Source: Ginkgo biloba
Lineage: Eukaryota > Streptophyta > Ginkgoopsida > Ginkgoales > Ginkgoaceae
DNA: 13,452 bases
Assembly (NCBI GenBank): GCA_024626585.1
Contig: JANKJI010000011.1
Coordinates: forward strand, 180,495,575 to 180,509,026
Direction of reading: 5' to 3'
The first letter of the stretch is position 1. Every line of letters starts with the position of its first letter. Below are positions 1 through 9,699 of this stretch, piece by piece. The position numbers and the translations under genes are program-made. Below the pieces are notes generated by a model, which had not been told where the DNA came from, did not search any database, and saw nothing but the letters and a program-made list of their open reading frames with translations.

Positions 1-2
1 TG

Positions 3-3000
3 TATGCCTAGGAATGGAAGAAATTCACCATAGATGACACAATTGAGTAATACAACTTGGAGTTTTCTTACTTGCAATGCTCTGGCATGGTGAGTTACAT
101 AATGGCCCTTACACTCTATCTGCCACACCCCATTACAATTGAAATGATACACCAATTTGAAGATGATGCCTTTTGGTTTCAAGATAAGGTAGTCTATGTG
201 GCTAATGAGATTATTCATCATGTCATAGGACTTCCCCTTAGGGGTGATAAAATTTACCTTCAGGAAGTTGTTAGCAAGATGAGAAGAGATCTTACAAAAT
301 ATTTTTCTAAGATGTTAGCAAGTTGAGGTTTAGAATAAGTCTAATGGTTTCATAATAAAATGAATTACCCATGAAGGAGAAAAATGGGCATTCCTATTCG
401 TGACTACGAGGTTAGTAGGGACAAGAGATAGCATATATTTGAGTCACTAGTGGGTTGTATTTGCGACTAAGATAGCAGAAGGTCATATGTATGCATGGGC
501 ACCTTAGATGTTAGATAGATTCAAAGAATGTTGTGAAACATCTCAGATATCTAGTTAAAATTTCCCCATGCCCTCTTTACTTGCAATAATATGCATGGAT
601 GTCCTTAGTCCACCAAATTGTGTTTGATAAGATGAGGAACATCAACTTGAGGATTACTCGATCTTATATAGAAGAAAAGGAGCAAAGAAAGAAAAAGAAG
701 TCAACTCCTATTTGGGAAAGTTCTATTAGACACTACAATAATTGAATGATGGGCCTAAAGTGAGGGAAACATTGTCAAAATATATCAAAAAGCAATGGAA
801 AGAGGCCCGTTGGGTGAAATATGATCGATTAACATACCTTTCTTGTGCCTTGATGAATGAAGTAGGTGTTGTAAAAGAGGTTCTAATCCAGCCACATTTG
901 TCATGGATTGAAGAAGCATTACTACAACTGATGACTGAATTTCCCTTAAGGTCCCAATGGAGGCCTAAGAGACTATTGATTATTAATTATCCATTCTTTT
1001 CACTAAGGGCTCAAAACTACTATTGTTCTATCAATAAGGAACATTTATCCAAGCATCCTTTCACCATGGTGTGGTCACCCCCTAACTTGCAAACTATCCC
1101 CCTTCCTGAGATCCGAAGAGAGAAAGAGGCATCAAGAAAAGATAAGAAGAAGAAATCCATACCAAAAGGCTTCAAATCCTAAAGGTGAAAACACTAAGAA
1201 GGTGGTTTTGACTAAGAAATGAGCAAAAGGGGGGACAAAAGACAAAAACACAAAGACTCCCAAGAAGAAGAGGGGCATATGAAGGACCAAGAGGACCCTA
1301 ATTCTCCATTGATAACTACCACCTCTACAATAATCCTGTTTTCCATAAATATAATCAATGTGGTCCCTCCTTTAGTTTCTCCACCTTCCTTCACTCAAAT
1401 TTCTCTATTCTTATGGAGTCATGATGTGACTGTGATTGATCCTTCTATTGACTCTACCTTTGATATTGTTCCTCCACCTTTGTTACAGAAAGTAAGAGAA
1501 AAAAGAATGGGTCAGTTTACATCCAAAGTGCAGGTCCTTAATAACACCTTGACCACCCAATCTTCTAGGGATTTGATCTCATAGATTTCATAGTATTTTT
1601 CCATGAGGGTGGAAGAATTAGAGTTGGAACTAGTCCTGCAAGCCCACCATGCATGTGAGGAAAGTGAGGCCTTAATCCTCAATTTAAATACATTAATGAT
1701 GGAAGTTGGTGAATTGGGATTTTTTTCTCTAGTAGAGAAAGCCACCGTAGCCTTGAAGATACCTCTCAATATTTTCTTGCAAGTGCATCTCTTGAGGTAG
1801 AAGGTACTAAAGGCCAAAGAAGCACCCTCTATTCTTCAGAGATACAAGCTTAATTATCTCAGTGAGAGTTTGAAGTCATGAGCCTCTAGGAGAAGGTTGA
1901 ATAGTACCTAGCTAAACATATGATGGAGATACAATGATTAAAATAAATCCCTGCTTAGCTCATTATAGGCATACAAAAACAACTAGCCTTAGTTAAGGGG
2001 GAAGTGGGAGAACTCCAAAGTCACATAACCATAAGTCCTAACTCAATTTTAGAAGTAAAAGAGATGCGCCTTGCTCGACTCTTAGAGTTAAAAGACATGG
2101 GTGATTACCTAGCATCAAAGGAAGCATCATTAGAGAATGAATATTGTAAGCTACAAGGGGCTAATGGATAGGAGCAATGAGCAAGGAAATAATCTAGGGT
2201 ACTCCAACTTAGGGGAGAGTTAGAATCCATAGAATCCAAATTTCTATCAAAGAAGGAATCCTTCCTTAGAGAAAGTGATGAAAGTGAGTGTAGGAGAGAA
2301 TGAGCTAGAATTCTACCAAGAAGAGTTAATGTTATTCTTAAGGATACATTATCAATGATAGATTCTGCTCAGTCTAATCTACAAGAGTTAATCCATTCAA
2401 TTTTCTCCTTGAAAATACTAGCTTAGAAGATGATCCAAGTCAAGTTTAAAATGAGACATGTGATGGTAGAGTACCTTAACTCATCTCAGGGGCCTACCCC
2501 CTTTTGTACTGGTAATGTGGATGTCCATGATCTGGATGAATTTACAACAATAAAAACCTTAGAGCTTTAAAACAAAGTCCTGACGAGGAACCAAGAATAG
2601 GTTCTTCTAGTCATTACGAAAGTAGAAGCACAAAGGATCATGGGAAAAGAAGACACATCAGTATCTCCCATAATGAATGAGAGCATCCTTGTGCCCAGGA
2701 ATAAGAACTTGAAATGGGAAATAACTCAAGGGTTCTGTCGTCCCAAAATTATTTTATCTGGGAAAATATTGCATGATATTCTAGTCCCTACTCATGACCT
2801 GGATGATTTAGTATATGATATCTCCTTGACCTCCTCATTAAATTCTCCTCCTAGATTCTCAATGCCTTTGGTATTACCTTAGACTGCTCAAGAATTGCCT
2901 CTTAGATAAAGTGATGATGCAGAATGTGTTGAGATCCCTCATCCAACCTCCTAGCCAGAATCTAACACATTGCCCATCACTCCAAGGAAGAAACACACTA

Positions 3001-3051
3001 AGAGGAAAATCCCTTTTTCACTTGGGGGCCCTGCTAGAACCTTACAAAAGT
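3..3051 (+). pseudogene. Decayed large coiled-coil protein gene, probably from a mobile element
   Basis: A coding region can be followed for about 3 kb: frame 3 (3-326), frame 1 (about 442-1182), briefly frame 3 (about 1160-1270), frame 1 (about 1280-1870) and frame 3 (about 1872-3051). It is broken by frameshifts and many stops. The front part has a globular look, with FQDKVVYVANEIIHHVIGLP near 177-236 and a WVKYDRLTYLSCALMNE stretch near 808-858. This weakly recalls the plant mobile / putative plant transposon protein domains, which is an inference. A Lys-rich segment (KDKKKKSIPK near 1138-1170), a Pro/Ser/Thr-rich linker and Glu/Leu/Lys-rich coiled-coil-like segments (about 1600-2420) follow. 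A basic tail with PRKKHTKRK lies near 2980-3009. There are no introns and no intact start codon. I do not recognise the family. A retro-copied host gene is the alternative to an element-encoded protein. No protease, polymerase or terminal repeat was seen next to it. Confidence 0.7.
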
Positions 3052-4265
3052 AACCATTCCTCATGCTTCCTCATATTATTCTCTAAGCTTTTAAGAGTCA
3101 GCTAGAATATAAGGAAACTGTTATCAGGAATAAAAAATGATTGCTGGTAGTTACCTTGACCTCCCAGAAGGCCATCTATAAAATAAAAAATATTTTATAT
3201 ATAAAGGGTTCAGATGTCCTACAATTTTTTGGCGATTAGTTTTAGACTTTATTTTTGGATTATGAGAGGTTGAGTATCAATTAAGTAATGTTATTATGAT
3301 TGCCCCAATAGTGGGAGAGTTTTCTCTAGAGAGCATTAATATAATATAAATTAAACTTTCATTACATTCATCTCTGGTTATGCCATTGTGCTTGTGATGA
3401 AATATTTCTCTTCATATAATTAGTTGATTTGCACTTTTAGATTCACCTAGCTCTACTAATGAATGTGAAAGGTGGTAAAATTTAAAATATTCTACTCTAT
3501 GATTGGTGTGATTATGTCATCCAATTAAGGTGTGGTAGAGTATCAAAGAATTCTCTTTCTATTTGAGGGTTGCCCAAGGTTATTTCTCAAACTGTTATTT
3601 TAGCTTCCACTAATCATTGAGTTATAAGGCCTGGCTCTATTGACATAGTAATTTCAGTGGTAGTTCTCCATCTTTCTTTTGTTGTCTTTAGTCGCCATTT
3701 TATTTCTCCTTTTGTTCCCTTTATATTTTTCGGCATTAAGTTGGACTCCATTTCTTCAACACATTTGTGTATCATATGTAAATACTAGTTTATTGTTTTC
3801 ATAATTTGTTCATTCTTTATAATAAGGGAATCGTCCCTTTTCAAGTCAGAGGGTCCATCGACCCCTCATAGTTTCCATATCTTGACACTATTACTTTAAT
3901 TTTTAGCAGTTCCAACCTTATCCACCCTGTCTACTCCAAATATCAAGAACAATCGGTAACATAGGTACATTCATATTTATTTGAAATGTTAAGTATTTTC
4001 TTATTCATACAACTTGTACATAAATTTTATTCAAATTTGTACATCGAATAGAAAAATATGAGGTAAATAATATGGATACATATTGAGAACCCCTCATTAA
4101 TTAGATCCAAAAATTATGGATTAGTTTCTAAATGTGTGACATATCAATACCTATTCTAAAAATAAAATCTCACTTTTGAGGGATACTTATTTATACAATT
4201 CATCATGCCTGTAGGCTTATAATTTCTTGTTCTAAGTGAAAATGTTGTATGATTTTATCGTGGTG
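3052..4265. other. Intergenic AT-rich stretch with no recognisable gene
   Basis: No reading frame of note is seen on either strand. Short coding-like scraps after 3052 could be a further tail of the upstream pseudogene, but stops are too dense to follow. Two small neighbouring inverted repeats lie at 3824-3839 and 3849-3867. The end of this stretch may hold the unrecognisable start of the CACTA transposase remnant. Confidence 0.5.
3824..3867. repeat. Two adjacent short hairpins
   Basis: AAGGGA (3824-3829) pairs with TCCCTT (3834-3839) across a 4-base loop. Ten bases further on, GAGGGTC (3849-3855) pairs with GACCCCTC (3860-3867) across the loop CATC with one bulged base. Both are seen directly. 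The GC-rich stems stand out in AT-rich surroundings. Their role is unknown. Confidence 0.4.
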
Positions 4266-5530
4266 TAGACATTAGTATATGGTTAATGATTTTTAAATTG
4301 ACTTATATATCTAGGTTTATAGATCAAGGAAATATGTGGTCATATAGAATATGGAAGAACTATAATATCTAGGTATTATGGTGATGTGAGTAAGGTAGTG
4401 TATTATGAATATAGATAATTCCTACCATCAAATCATCCATACCAAGTAGTATAAAAAGTTAATTTTATTGATGAATCAATAGGGAAAAAAATCCCTATGA
4501 TGACTCCAAAGAGATGAATGAATAATTATAATCAAATGGATGGTAAGTGAATAATATTATACAAAAATTTTAGATATAATATATTTTATTGCTAATAAAG
4601 GTATTCTAAGATATGCATATGATTCTAAAGAACTTGTCTATTAAAAGAAGAGCTATGATAGAAAGGATGATGTAGGTATACATATTCACTAATTTAGAGT
4701 ATTATAAATAATTACCTATATCACACTTATTTGATACCATGGATATAGAAAAATATGTTGTAGAGCATCATTAGAAATTTCTTAATGGAAAGAATGAGGA
4801 CCAACTAACATTATTGAATGAACTCTAGAAAGCTAATAAAATTTCTAATCTTTAGCTTGATAAGGATAATAAATACATGGATTCTCCATTAAACCTTATA
4901 AATGAAGAGAGGAATGAATTCAATAATATTATGCTAAAGATTTAATTCCTAATAGGATTTAACATTATATGAAAGAATGAATTCACAAGATTAAATGAGA
5001 TAATAGGATTGAAGACATGCGATTGGCATCATTTTTTAAAGGAAATAGACATATAAGATTGATTTGTTTTATATAAAAATCAAGAACTCACCCTTATATA
5101 TTAATGAACTTATATTTTAATAGTATTTTTATGTGTTTCATCATGTACTACCACTTATAATTATAATCATTTTTAATGAAAACATAAGAAGAATAATCTA
5201 CAAGCTGAGCAAATTTTGAGGCATGTTATTTGTTAATATAAATTATTCTACACTACCTTATAATAAATCAAAAAATTTAATTTATTCACATATATTTTGA
5301 CAAATATATCTCTTAAAAATAAATTCACAAAAAATAGCTATGATATTAGAAGAAAAATTCTCCCCTTATGATGTGTAACATGTAGAAAGGATCTTCCTAC
5401 TAATTTTTTTAATGGATGAAAGAATTATCTTGTGTACATAGTACATTAAAGTGCACTATATATACCTATTCATAATAATATAAGGTGGATTTTAGAACAT
5501 TAGATGAATGTATTAGAGATATTTATTGAG
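4266..5530 (+). pseudogene. CACTA (En/Spm-type) transposase remnant: TNP2 core plus DUF4218-like part
   Basis: CACTA DNA transposons encode a TNP2-type transposase that cuts the element at its terminal repeats. This copy is dead. In frame 3 (about 4266-4510) a run ending KVVYYEYR-stop-FLPSNHPY (4392-4442) matches the conserved 'Y-x-x-HRRFLP-x-NHPYR' block. In frame 2 (about 4691-5055), LPISHLFDTMDIEKYVVE (4712-4765) matches 'HNLDVMHIEKNV', and IGLKTCDWHHFLK (5003-5041) matches 'GLKSHDCHVLLQ'. Next come IYKLSKF near 5195-5216, corresponding to 'I-x-x-L-S-x-FF', and PLMMCNM (about 5364-5384), corresponding to 'P-x-x-L-C-x-LE'. VHYIYLF (5451-5471) corresponds to 'VxYRWMYP', and MNVLEIF (5504-5524) to 'MgxLKxYV'. 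The order matches the family, TNP2 then DUF4218. Several frameshifts and more than ten stops are present. I found no CACTA terminal inverted repeats, and the ends of the element are unknown. Confidence 0.8.
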
Positions 5531-6721
5531 TAAGGGAATAGATCAAATCATTTAATGATATAGGGATACATGGTATATCAATCCATGGTTCACCTTAGAA
5601 ATCATTTTTTTAAATTACATATTGATGCTCCACATTTGTAGGATAATGAAAAGAGAAGGATATTATAAGGGATGACTTAGATATTGCAAGATATAGGATG
5701 AATCATGAGAGTTTGTAGTAAGTTGTTATAAAGTAAAACTAGCATTATTTGTACATGTTATTATATATTGTTAGTAAATTTAAATGCTCATTCTAATTAA
5801 ATTATATATGTACATGTGAGAATTATGTGTGTGTGTGTGTGTGTGTGCACGCATGCGTTCACTTGCATGCATGTATGCGCATGTAATAAGAAGCTTTAAA
5901 AATTTAAGTTGCATGAAATTATAAACATATAGAATCATGGTTAAGAAAATATGAGATGGAAAAGAAGAAGTTGATCTAGATTTTAATCCAAAATTGGATA
6001 GGACACTTAGATATAATACTCATGTAAGTTCTCTATCATTATAAATTTTCAACACTAAACAAAATGGCTTGTAATGTGTCTTTAGGAGTGGTTTAAAGAG
6101 ATTATTAATCATATATTAATAAGAAAATACTCTACAGTCATAAAAGAATAACTACACATTATACAAGAATTTGAAGGGGGCATTATTAGTTATTAAAGTC
6201 ATTTTATATATTTTATTTTAAGTACAAGTTATTTATTCATGCTCAATTTATACAAGCTAATACATAGATCTTAAATTATCCTTTCTTTGGTATAGATAAA
6301 GACTTGTAAAGTAATGTGGGTAAAACGTCAATATTTTCATATCACAAGGTTGACAAAAATAGATAAACCTACGATTATGGAATTATAACATATTTTTTAT
6401 TGGATTATTGACCAAATAAAAAATATATAAACATCAAAACATAAAAATTAAGATATTATAAAATATTAAAGGACTTCTTAGAACTTAATTGTAGGTTCTT
6501 TAAAATTGTGTTATTCAAGGAAAAATGGTACATGTTAATTTTTAGTGATCTAACAAAAATAATATGTTGACATGAAAATTGGATTTATATATTATCATTC
6601 ACACTAGATTTGAGAGAATAATATATTCCTATATATTTTTATAATATGATTAAACTTTCTTTTATAATCATCCTTATAAAAATTATAACTCATTAATCCC
6701 AGGGGATGTAGAATAAAATAA
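5531..6721. other. AT-rich stretch without a recognisable gene
   Basis: Apart from the alternating GT/CA/CG tract at 5824-5885, I see only scattered coding-like scraps with dense stops. The stretch may be the decayed remainder of the CACTA element, since it lies between the transposase remnant and an acidic broken frame. That link is an inference. Confidence 0.45.
5824..5885. repeat. GT microsatellite running into alternating purine-pyrimidine DNA
   Basis: From 5824 to 5858 every base alternates purine and pyrimidine: a TG run of about 11 units, then GCACGCATGCGT. After a short break, alternation resumes from about 5864 to 5885 (TGCATGCATGTATGCGCATG). Strict alternation containing GC and CG steps is the classic Z-DNA-prone pattern. 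The repeat is seen directly; the structural property is established for such sequences in general. Confidence 0.85.
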
Positions 6722-7032
6722 ACTAGTGAAGTACAAGAAGAAAGTAGTCACAAAAAAGATCAAGCACACGAACAAGAAGAAGAATATGGTAAAGAGAAAC
6801 ATAATGATGAAGAGAAAGAACATGTAGAGGTTGAAGATAAATAAGAAATGATATAGGAGGACAAATAAAAAATTAAGGAACTAGAAGATCATGTTATTGA
6901 TGGTAGTCCTTTAGACATTATAGAAAATAATCCTAATTTAGAATGAAACATTATGGAAGACAATATTGAATATGAGAACATTCATTATGATGATGATGTG
7001 AAATCATTTTTAGATCTAAGTATAGATTCTTA
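6722..7032 (+). pseudogene. Broken acidic, Glu/Lys-rich reading frame
   Basis: One frame (frame 2) keeps a strongly non-random composition for just over 100 codons despite internal stops near 6842, 6854, 6866 and 6944. The first half is rich in Glu, Lys and His (for example EQEEEYGKEKHNDEEKEHVE). The second half is acidic, with Asp/Glu/Asn/Ile (ENIHYDDDVKSFLDLSIDS near its end). A TAA lies at 7031-7033 in the same frame. Such low-complexity charged tails occur in many transposon and nuclear proteins, so no family can be named. It lies about 1.2 kb downstream of the CACTA transposase remnant on the same strand and could be part of that element. Confidence 0.5.
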
Positions 7033-7551
7033 AATTTCATATGTAGAGGAGATATAATTTTCATTATATGATAGAGGAGGACAATAATAAAATAAACACA
7101 AAAGCTTAAGGAACATATAAACAATTGAAAATTTATAAATATTCCCATTATCATATGATCTTTTAAGTCTTTCAAACACACAATATTAATTTTTATTTTA
7201 TTTTTGATAGGTAAGCAATACCATATCACAATTAAAATCAAATTTAAATACATTATGGTGAATTTCATATGTGTAAGATATATTGAGTTAATGGTATTTA
7301 TATTCATTAATTTATTTCACACATGATATAATATCTAATTAATATAAATTAAATGAATATTTTTAACACACTTTACTTTACACATTATGCATTTCTTTTC
7401 CTCATTTATAAAAATATTATTATGACATAATTTATAATAATATAAAATATATATTATATAAACACATTAAATTCATAACATAATCTAATAAACATTATAA
7501 AATATGGATCCACACCTATTACAAAATATCCATTATATTACACAAACATAA
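7033..7551. other. Very AT-rich stretch with no gene seen
   Basis: Base composition is extreme AT with frequent stops in all frames. A minus-strand open frame here consists mainly of Ile, Leu, Tyr and His and looks like a composition artefact. No structural RNA or element end is recognised. Confidence 0.5.
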
Positions 7552-7581
7552 ACACACACACACACACATATGCACACACAC
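7552..7581. repeat. CA microsatellite
   Basis: An alternating (AC)n tract with one internal CATATG interruption. It leads straight into the first copy of the long direct repeat, just as a second CA tract leads into the second copy. Confidence 0.9.
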
Positions 7582-7970
7582 TAGTATATGCCCATGGAAA
7601 ATAATTTTCATAAAATATTATTTTTTTAATATTTGATTAATATTTTAATAGTATTTTTATATAAGAAATTAGTTATAGTTTAGTGTTAACACAACCAAAG
7701 TTAAGTGTTTATCCTAGTTATAGAAATATGTATATTTTAAATGAAGATTCTATATATATTATTGAGTCAAAGATAAATGAGTATCAAACTTATCATAGTT
7801 AAGTATTTATTTAACATACTTATGTAAGGGTATGATTAGTTAGATGATTTTCCTATTTATATAGGGGATTTAGATATATATTCAAATGAATATCATTAAT
7901 TTTTAACCCAATCAGAGTTTAGTTTTGAATTAACCATAGTTAAATATTAAGTTAACCATAGTTCCCTATA
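7573..7970. repeat. Long direct repeat, copy A
   Basis: This is copy A of an interspersed repeat of about 400 bp; copy B is at 8345-8745. It opens with CACACACACTAGTATATG and CCCATGGAAAATAATT. It shares with copy B, in the same order, ATATGTATATTTTAAAT (7726-7742), GATGATTTTCCTATTT (7843-7858) and a TTTAGATATATAT block. The offset between copies is 769-774 bases, so only small indels separate them. It contains degenerate AACCATAGTTAAGTATT-like motifs at about 7693, 7792, 7931 and 7951. No protein coding is seen. A duplicated non-coding element or decayed MITE-like repeat is possible. Confidence 0.8.
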
Positions 7971-8344
7971 GGTTATATTACATGGATACTTATTATTTAA
8001 GTATCTAGCATATATATATCTTCATATTAATTTATTAATATTATTTATAATTTTTTAAATATTTCCTTAGTTAAATATTATGATACCCATGGTTAATTAT
8101 GAATCCAATAATAGTTAAAGATAGAGTTTATACTTAATATGTTTTAAATTTATCATGTATATAGATGGGTGGATAGAGTGTTGAACACTATGGATTCTTA
8201 TTAGTCTCTTTTCTTTTTAGTAATGAATATTCTTTACTAAGGCAAGTTATTTAATAAACTAATGACCAATGATATTTATCCATGAGGGTGTGGATGGATG
8301 GTCATTTATTTTTTATAAGGTGTGTGTGTGCGTGTGCATGCACA
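7971..8344. other. Spacer between the two direct-repeat copies
   Basis: AT-rich DNA with no gene. It still contains weak versions of the AGTTAA motif near 8066-8096 and 8105-8120. It ends in a GT/CA palindrome at 8320-8352 that overlaps the start of the second repeat copy. Confidence 0.5.
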
Positions 8345-8352
8345 CACACACA
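8320..8352. repeat. GT-to-CA inverted repeat (hairpin or cruciform candidate)
   Basis: A GT run passes through GTGTGCATGCACAC and becomes a CA run. The centre is GCATGC at 8336-8341. The arms pair almost throughout, with one mismatch at the C of the GCG step (8331). The tract also alternates purine and pyrimidine over nearly its whole length. Confidence 0.85.
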
Positions 8353-8745
8353 CTAGTATATGCCCATGGAAAATAATTAGGCCATAAAATATCATTCTTT
8401 TGTTATTTTACAAGAATAGTAATAATTATTCATTAGCTTAACCATAGTTAAGTATTCATCTAATCATATTGAAGTGTGTTTCTAGTTTATAGATATATGT
8501 ATATTTTAAATATAGATTCTACATATATTATTACATCAACTATAGTTGAGTATTAATCCAGCCATAGTTAAGCATTCAATTAATATAATTATGTAGGGGC
8601 ATGATCAATTGGATGATTTTCCTATTTTTTTAGAGGGTTTAGATATATATCTAAATGAGTATTATTAATTACTAACCCAACCATGGTTAAGTTTTGACCT
8701 AATTATATATAAGTACTTATCTAAACATAGTTACCTAAAGCTATG
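8345..8745. repeat. Long direct repeat, copy B
   Basis: This is copy B of the repeat at 7573-7970. The opening CACACACACTAGTATATG (from 8345) and the following CCCATGGAAAATAATT are identical to copy A. ATATGTATATTTTAAAT recurs at 8495-8511 and GATGATTTTCCTATTT at 8612-8627. Copy B keeps the motif better than copy A: TAACCATAGTTAAGTATTC at about 8439, a tandem pair at 8538-8580, AACCATGGTTAAG at about 8679 and AACATAGTTAC near 8723. Both copies are non-coding and diverged, which suggests an old duplication or two insertions of one family. Confidence 0.8.
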
Positions 8746-9699
8746 TTAACCATTATTCCCCATTACAACCAATGAATTGAAAAGAAGGAAAGGAATGGTT
8801 ATTATTAGTTTATGAAGTCCAAACACATTGAAATAAAATTCAATTCTAACTACCTAAATCTTTACAAAAATAAATATGCCAAAGCTAATAAAATTACTAC
8901 CCATGAGATATTACTTAAATATAATAATGGAATAATTTAATTGTTACTACCCATGAGTATGAGTATTTGAGCTATGCAAATATTATAATGCATCCTTATA
9001 AAGATCATAATGGTAAAGGGAATATTATAAGAGGACATTCTCTCTATTTCATATATTTTCACACTTTGTTTGAGGATAATTTCTTGTCCATGGCCCCAAC
9101 TATATAAATATATTAATACTATATATTTATTTATCCAAATATACACTTAAAATGTAAAATCTATTTGAATCAATATTGTATTGACATCATACAATACTTA
9201 CCATGACATGGTTTTTTAAATCATGTAGAATCCATTATTATAATATATATATATATATATGATATCTTAATGATTACTTTTGGATTTTATTACCAATCCC
9301 AAAAATTATTTTAATACATCTTAGAAAAAATATAGTTCAAGGGTAAATATATAATGATGAAAGAAAATATGATAAGAGGATAGAGTCTCTATTTTGAAAG
9401 AGGGTAGTTTCATTTTTGTGGTCCTTGTGCTGAATGTTGCTTTGGTATAGGATCTTATTTAAATTTATTTAATATACTATAATACATATTTGATAGTTGA
9501 GTCTAAAATTCTTCTTAATTAGAAATATTTGTATCCTCTCCTATCATTATCATTACGTTTATAGTAAGAAAAATTACCATGAAATACATTCATTGCCCCT
9601 AAAAAAACCATATTGTTGTTAATTCTTAGTTCTAGGATTTTATAATCTTATTGTGAAGAGTAATTTTGATGGTAACTTTATTCAACCATCTATTCTTCT
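8746..9699. other. AT-rich stretch with no recognisable gene
   Basis: No convincing coding signal was found. Small features are a repeated TTACTACCCATGAG phrase (near 8893 and 8943), an 8-bp inverted repeat TATTGTAT/ATACAATA (9174-9181 and 9189-9196) and an (AT)9 tract at 9243-9260. The right part may contain unrecognisable gag or protease sequence of the following Ty3/gypsy remnant, but I could not see it. Confidence 0.5.
9243..9260. repeat. AT microsatellite
   Basis: A perfect run of nine AT units in AT-rich surroundings. Confidence 0.9.

Noticed and set aside
1212-1817. Minus-strand open frames at 1212-1394 and 1512-1817
   Set aside because: They lie opposite the better-supported plus-strand pseudogene, which carries the linker and coiled-coil signal. 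They have no motif of their own.
4479-4498. Inverted repeat ATAGGGA/TCCCTAT as a terminator or regulatory hairpin
   Set aside because: It lies inside the TNP2 remnant's coding frame, has an A-only loop and is easily produced by chance.
6951-7307. Minus-strand open frame of 118 codons
   Set aside because: Rich in Ile, Leu, Tyr, His and Met, as expected from AT-rich DNA. It overlaps the acidic plus-strand frame and has no recognisable domain.
7693-8734. CRISPR array from regularly recurring short motifs
   Set aside because: The motif copies are degenerate and unevenly spaced, there is no leader or cas gene, and the context is plant nuclear DNA.
7573-8745. The two long direct repeats as LTRs of a small retrotransposon
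   Set aside because: No TG...CA ends, primer-binding site or polypurine tract was seen, and the 370-bp spacer carries no coding signal.
8937-9146. Minus-strand open frame of 69 codons
   Set aside because: AT-driven composition and no motif; no support as a gene.
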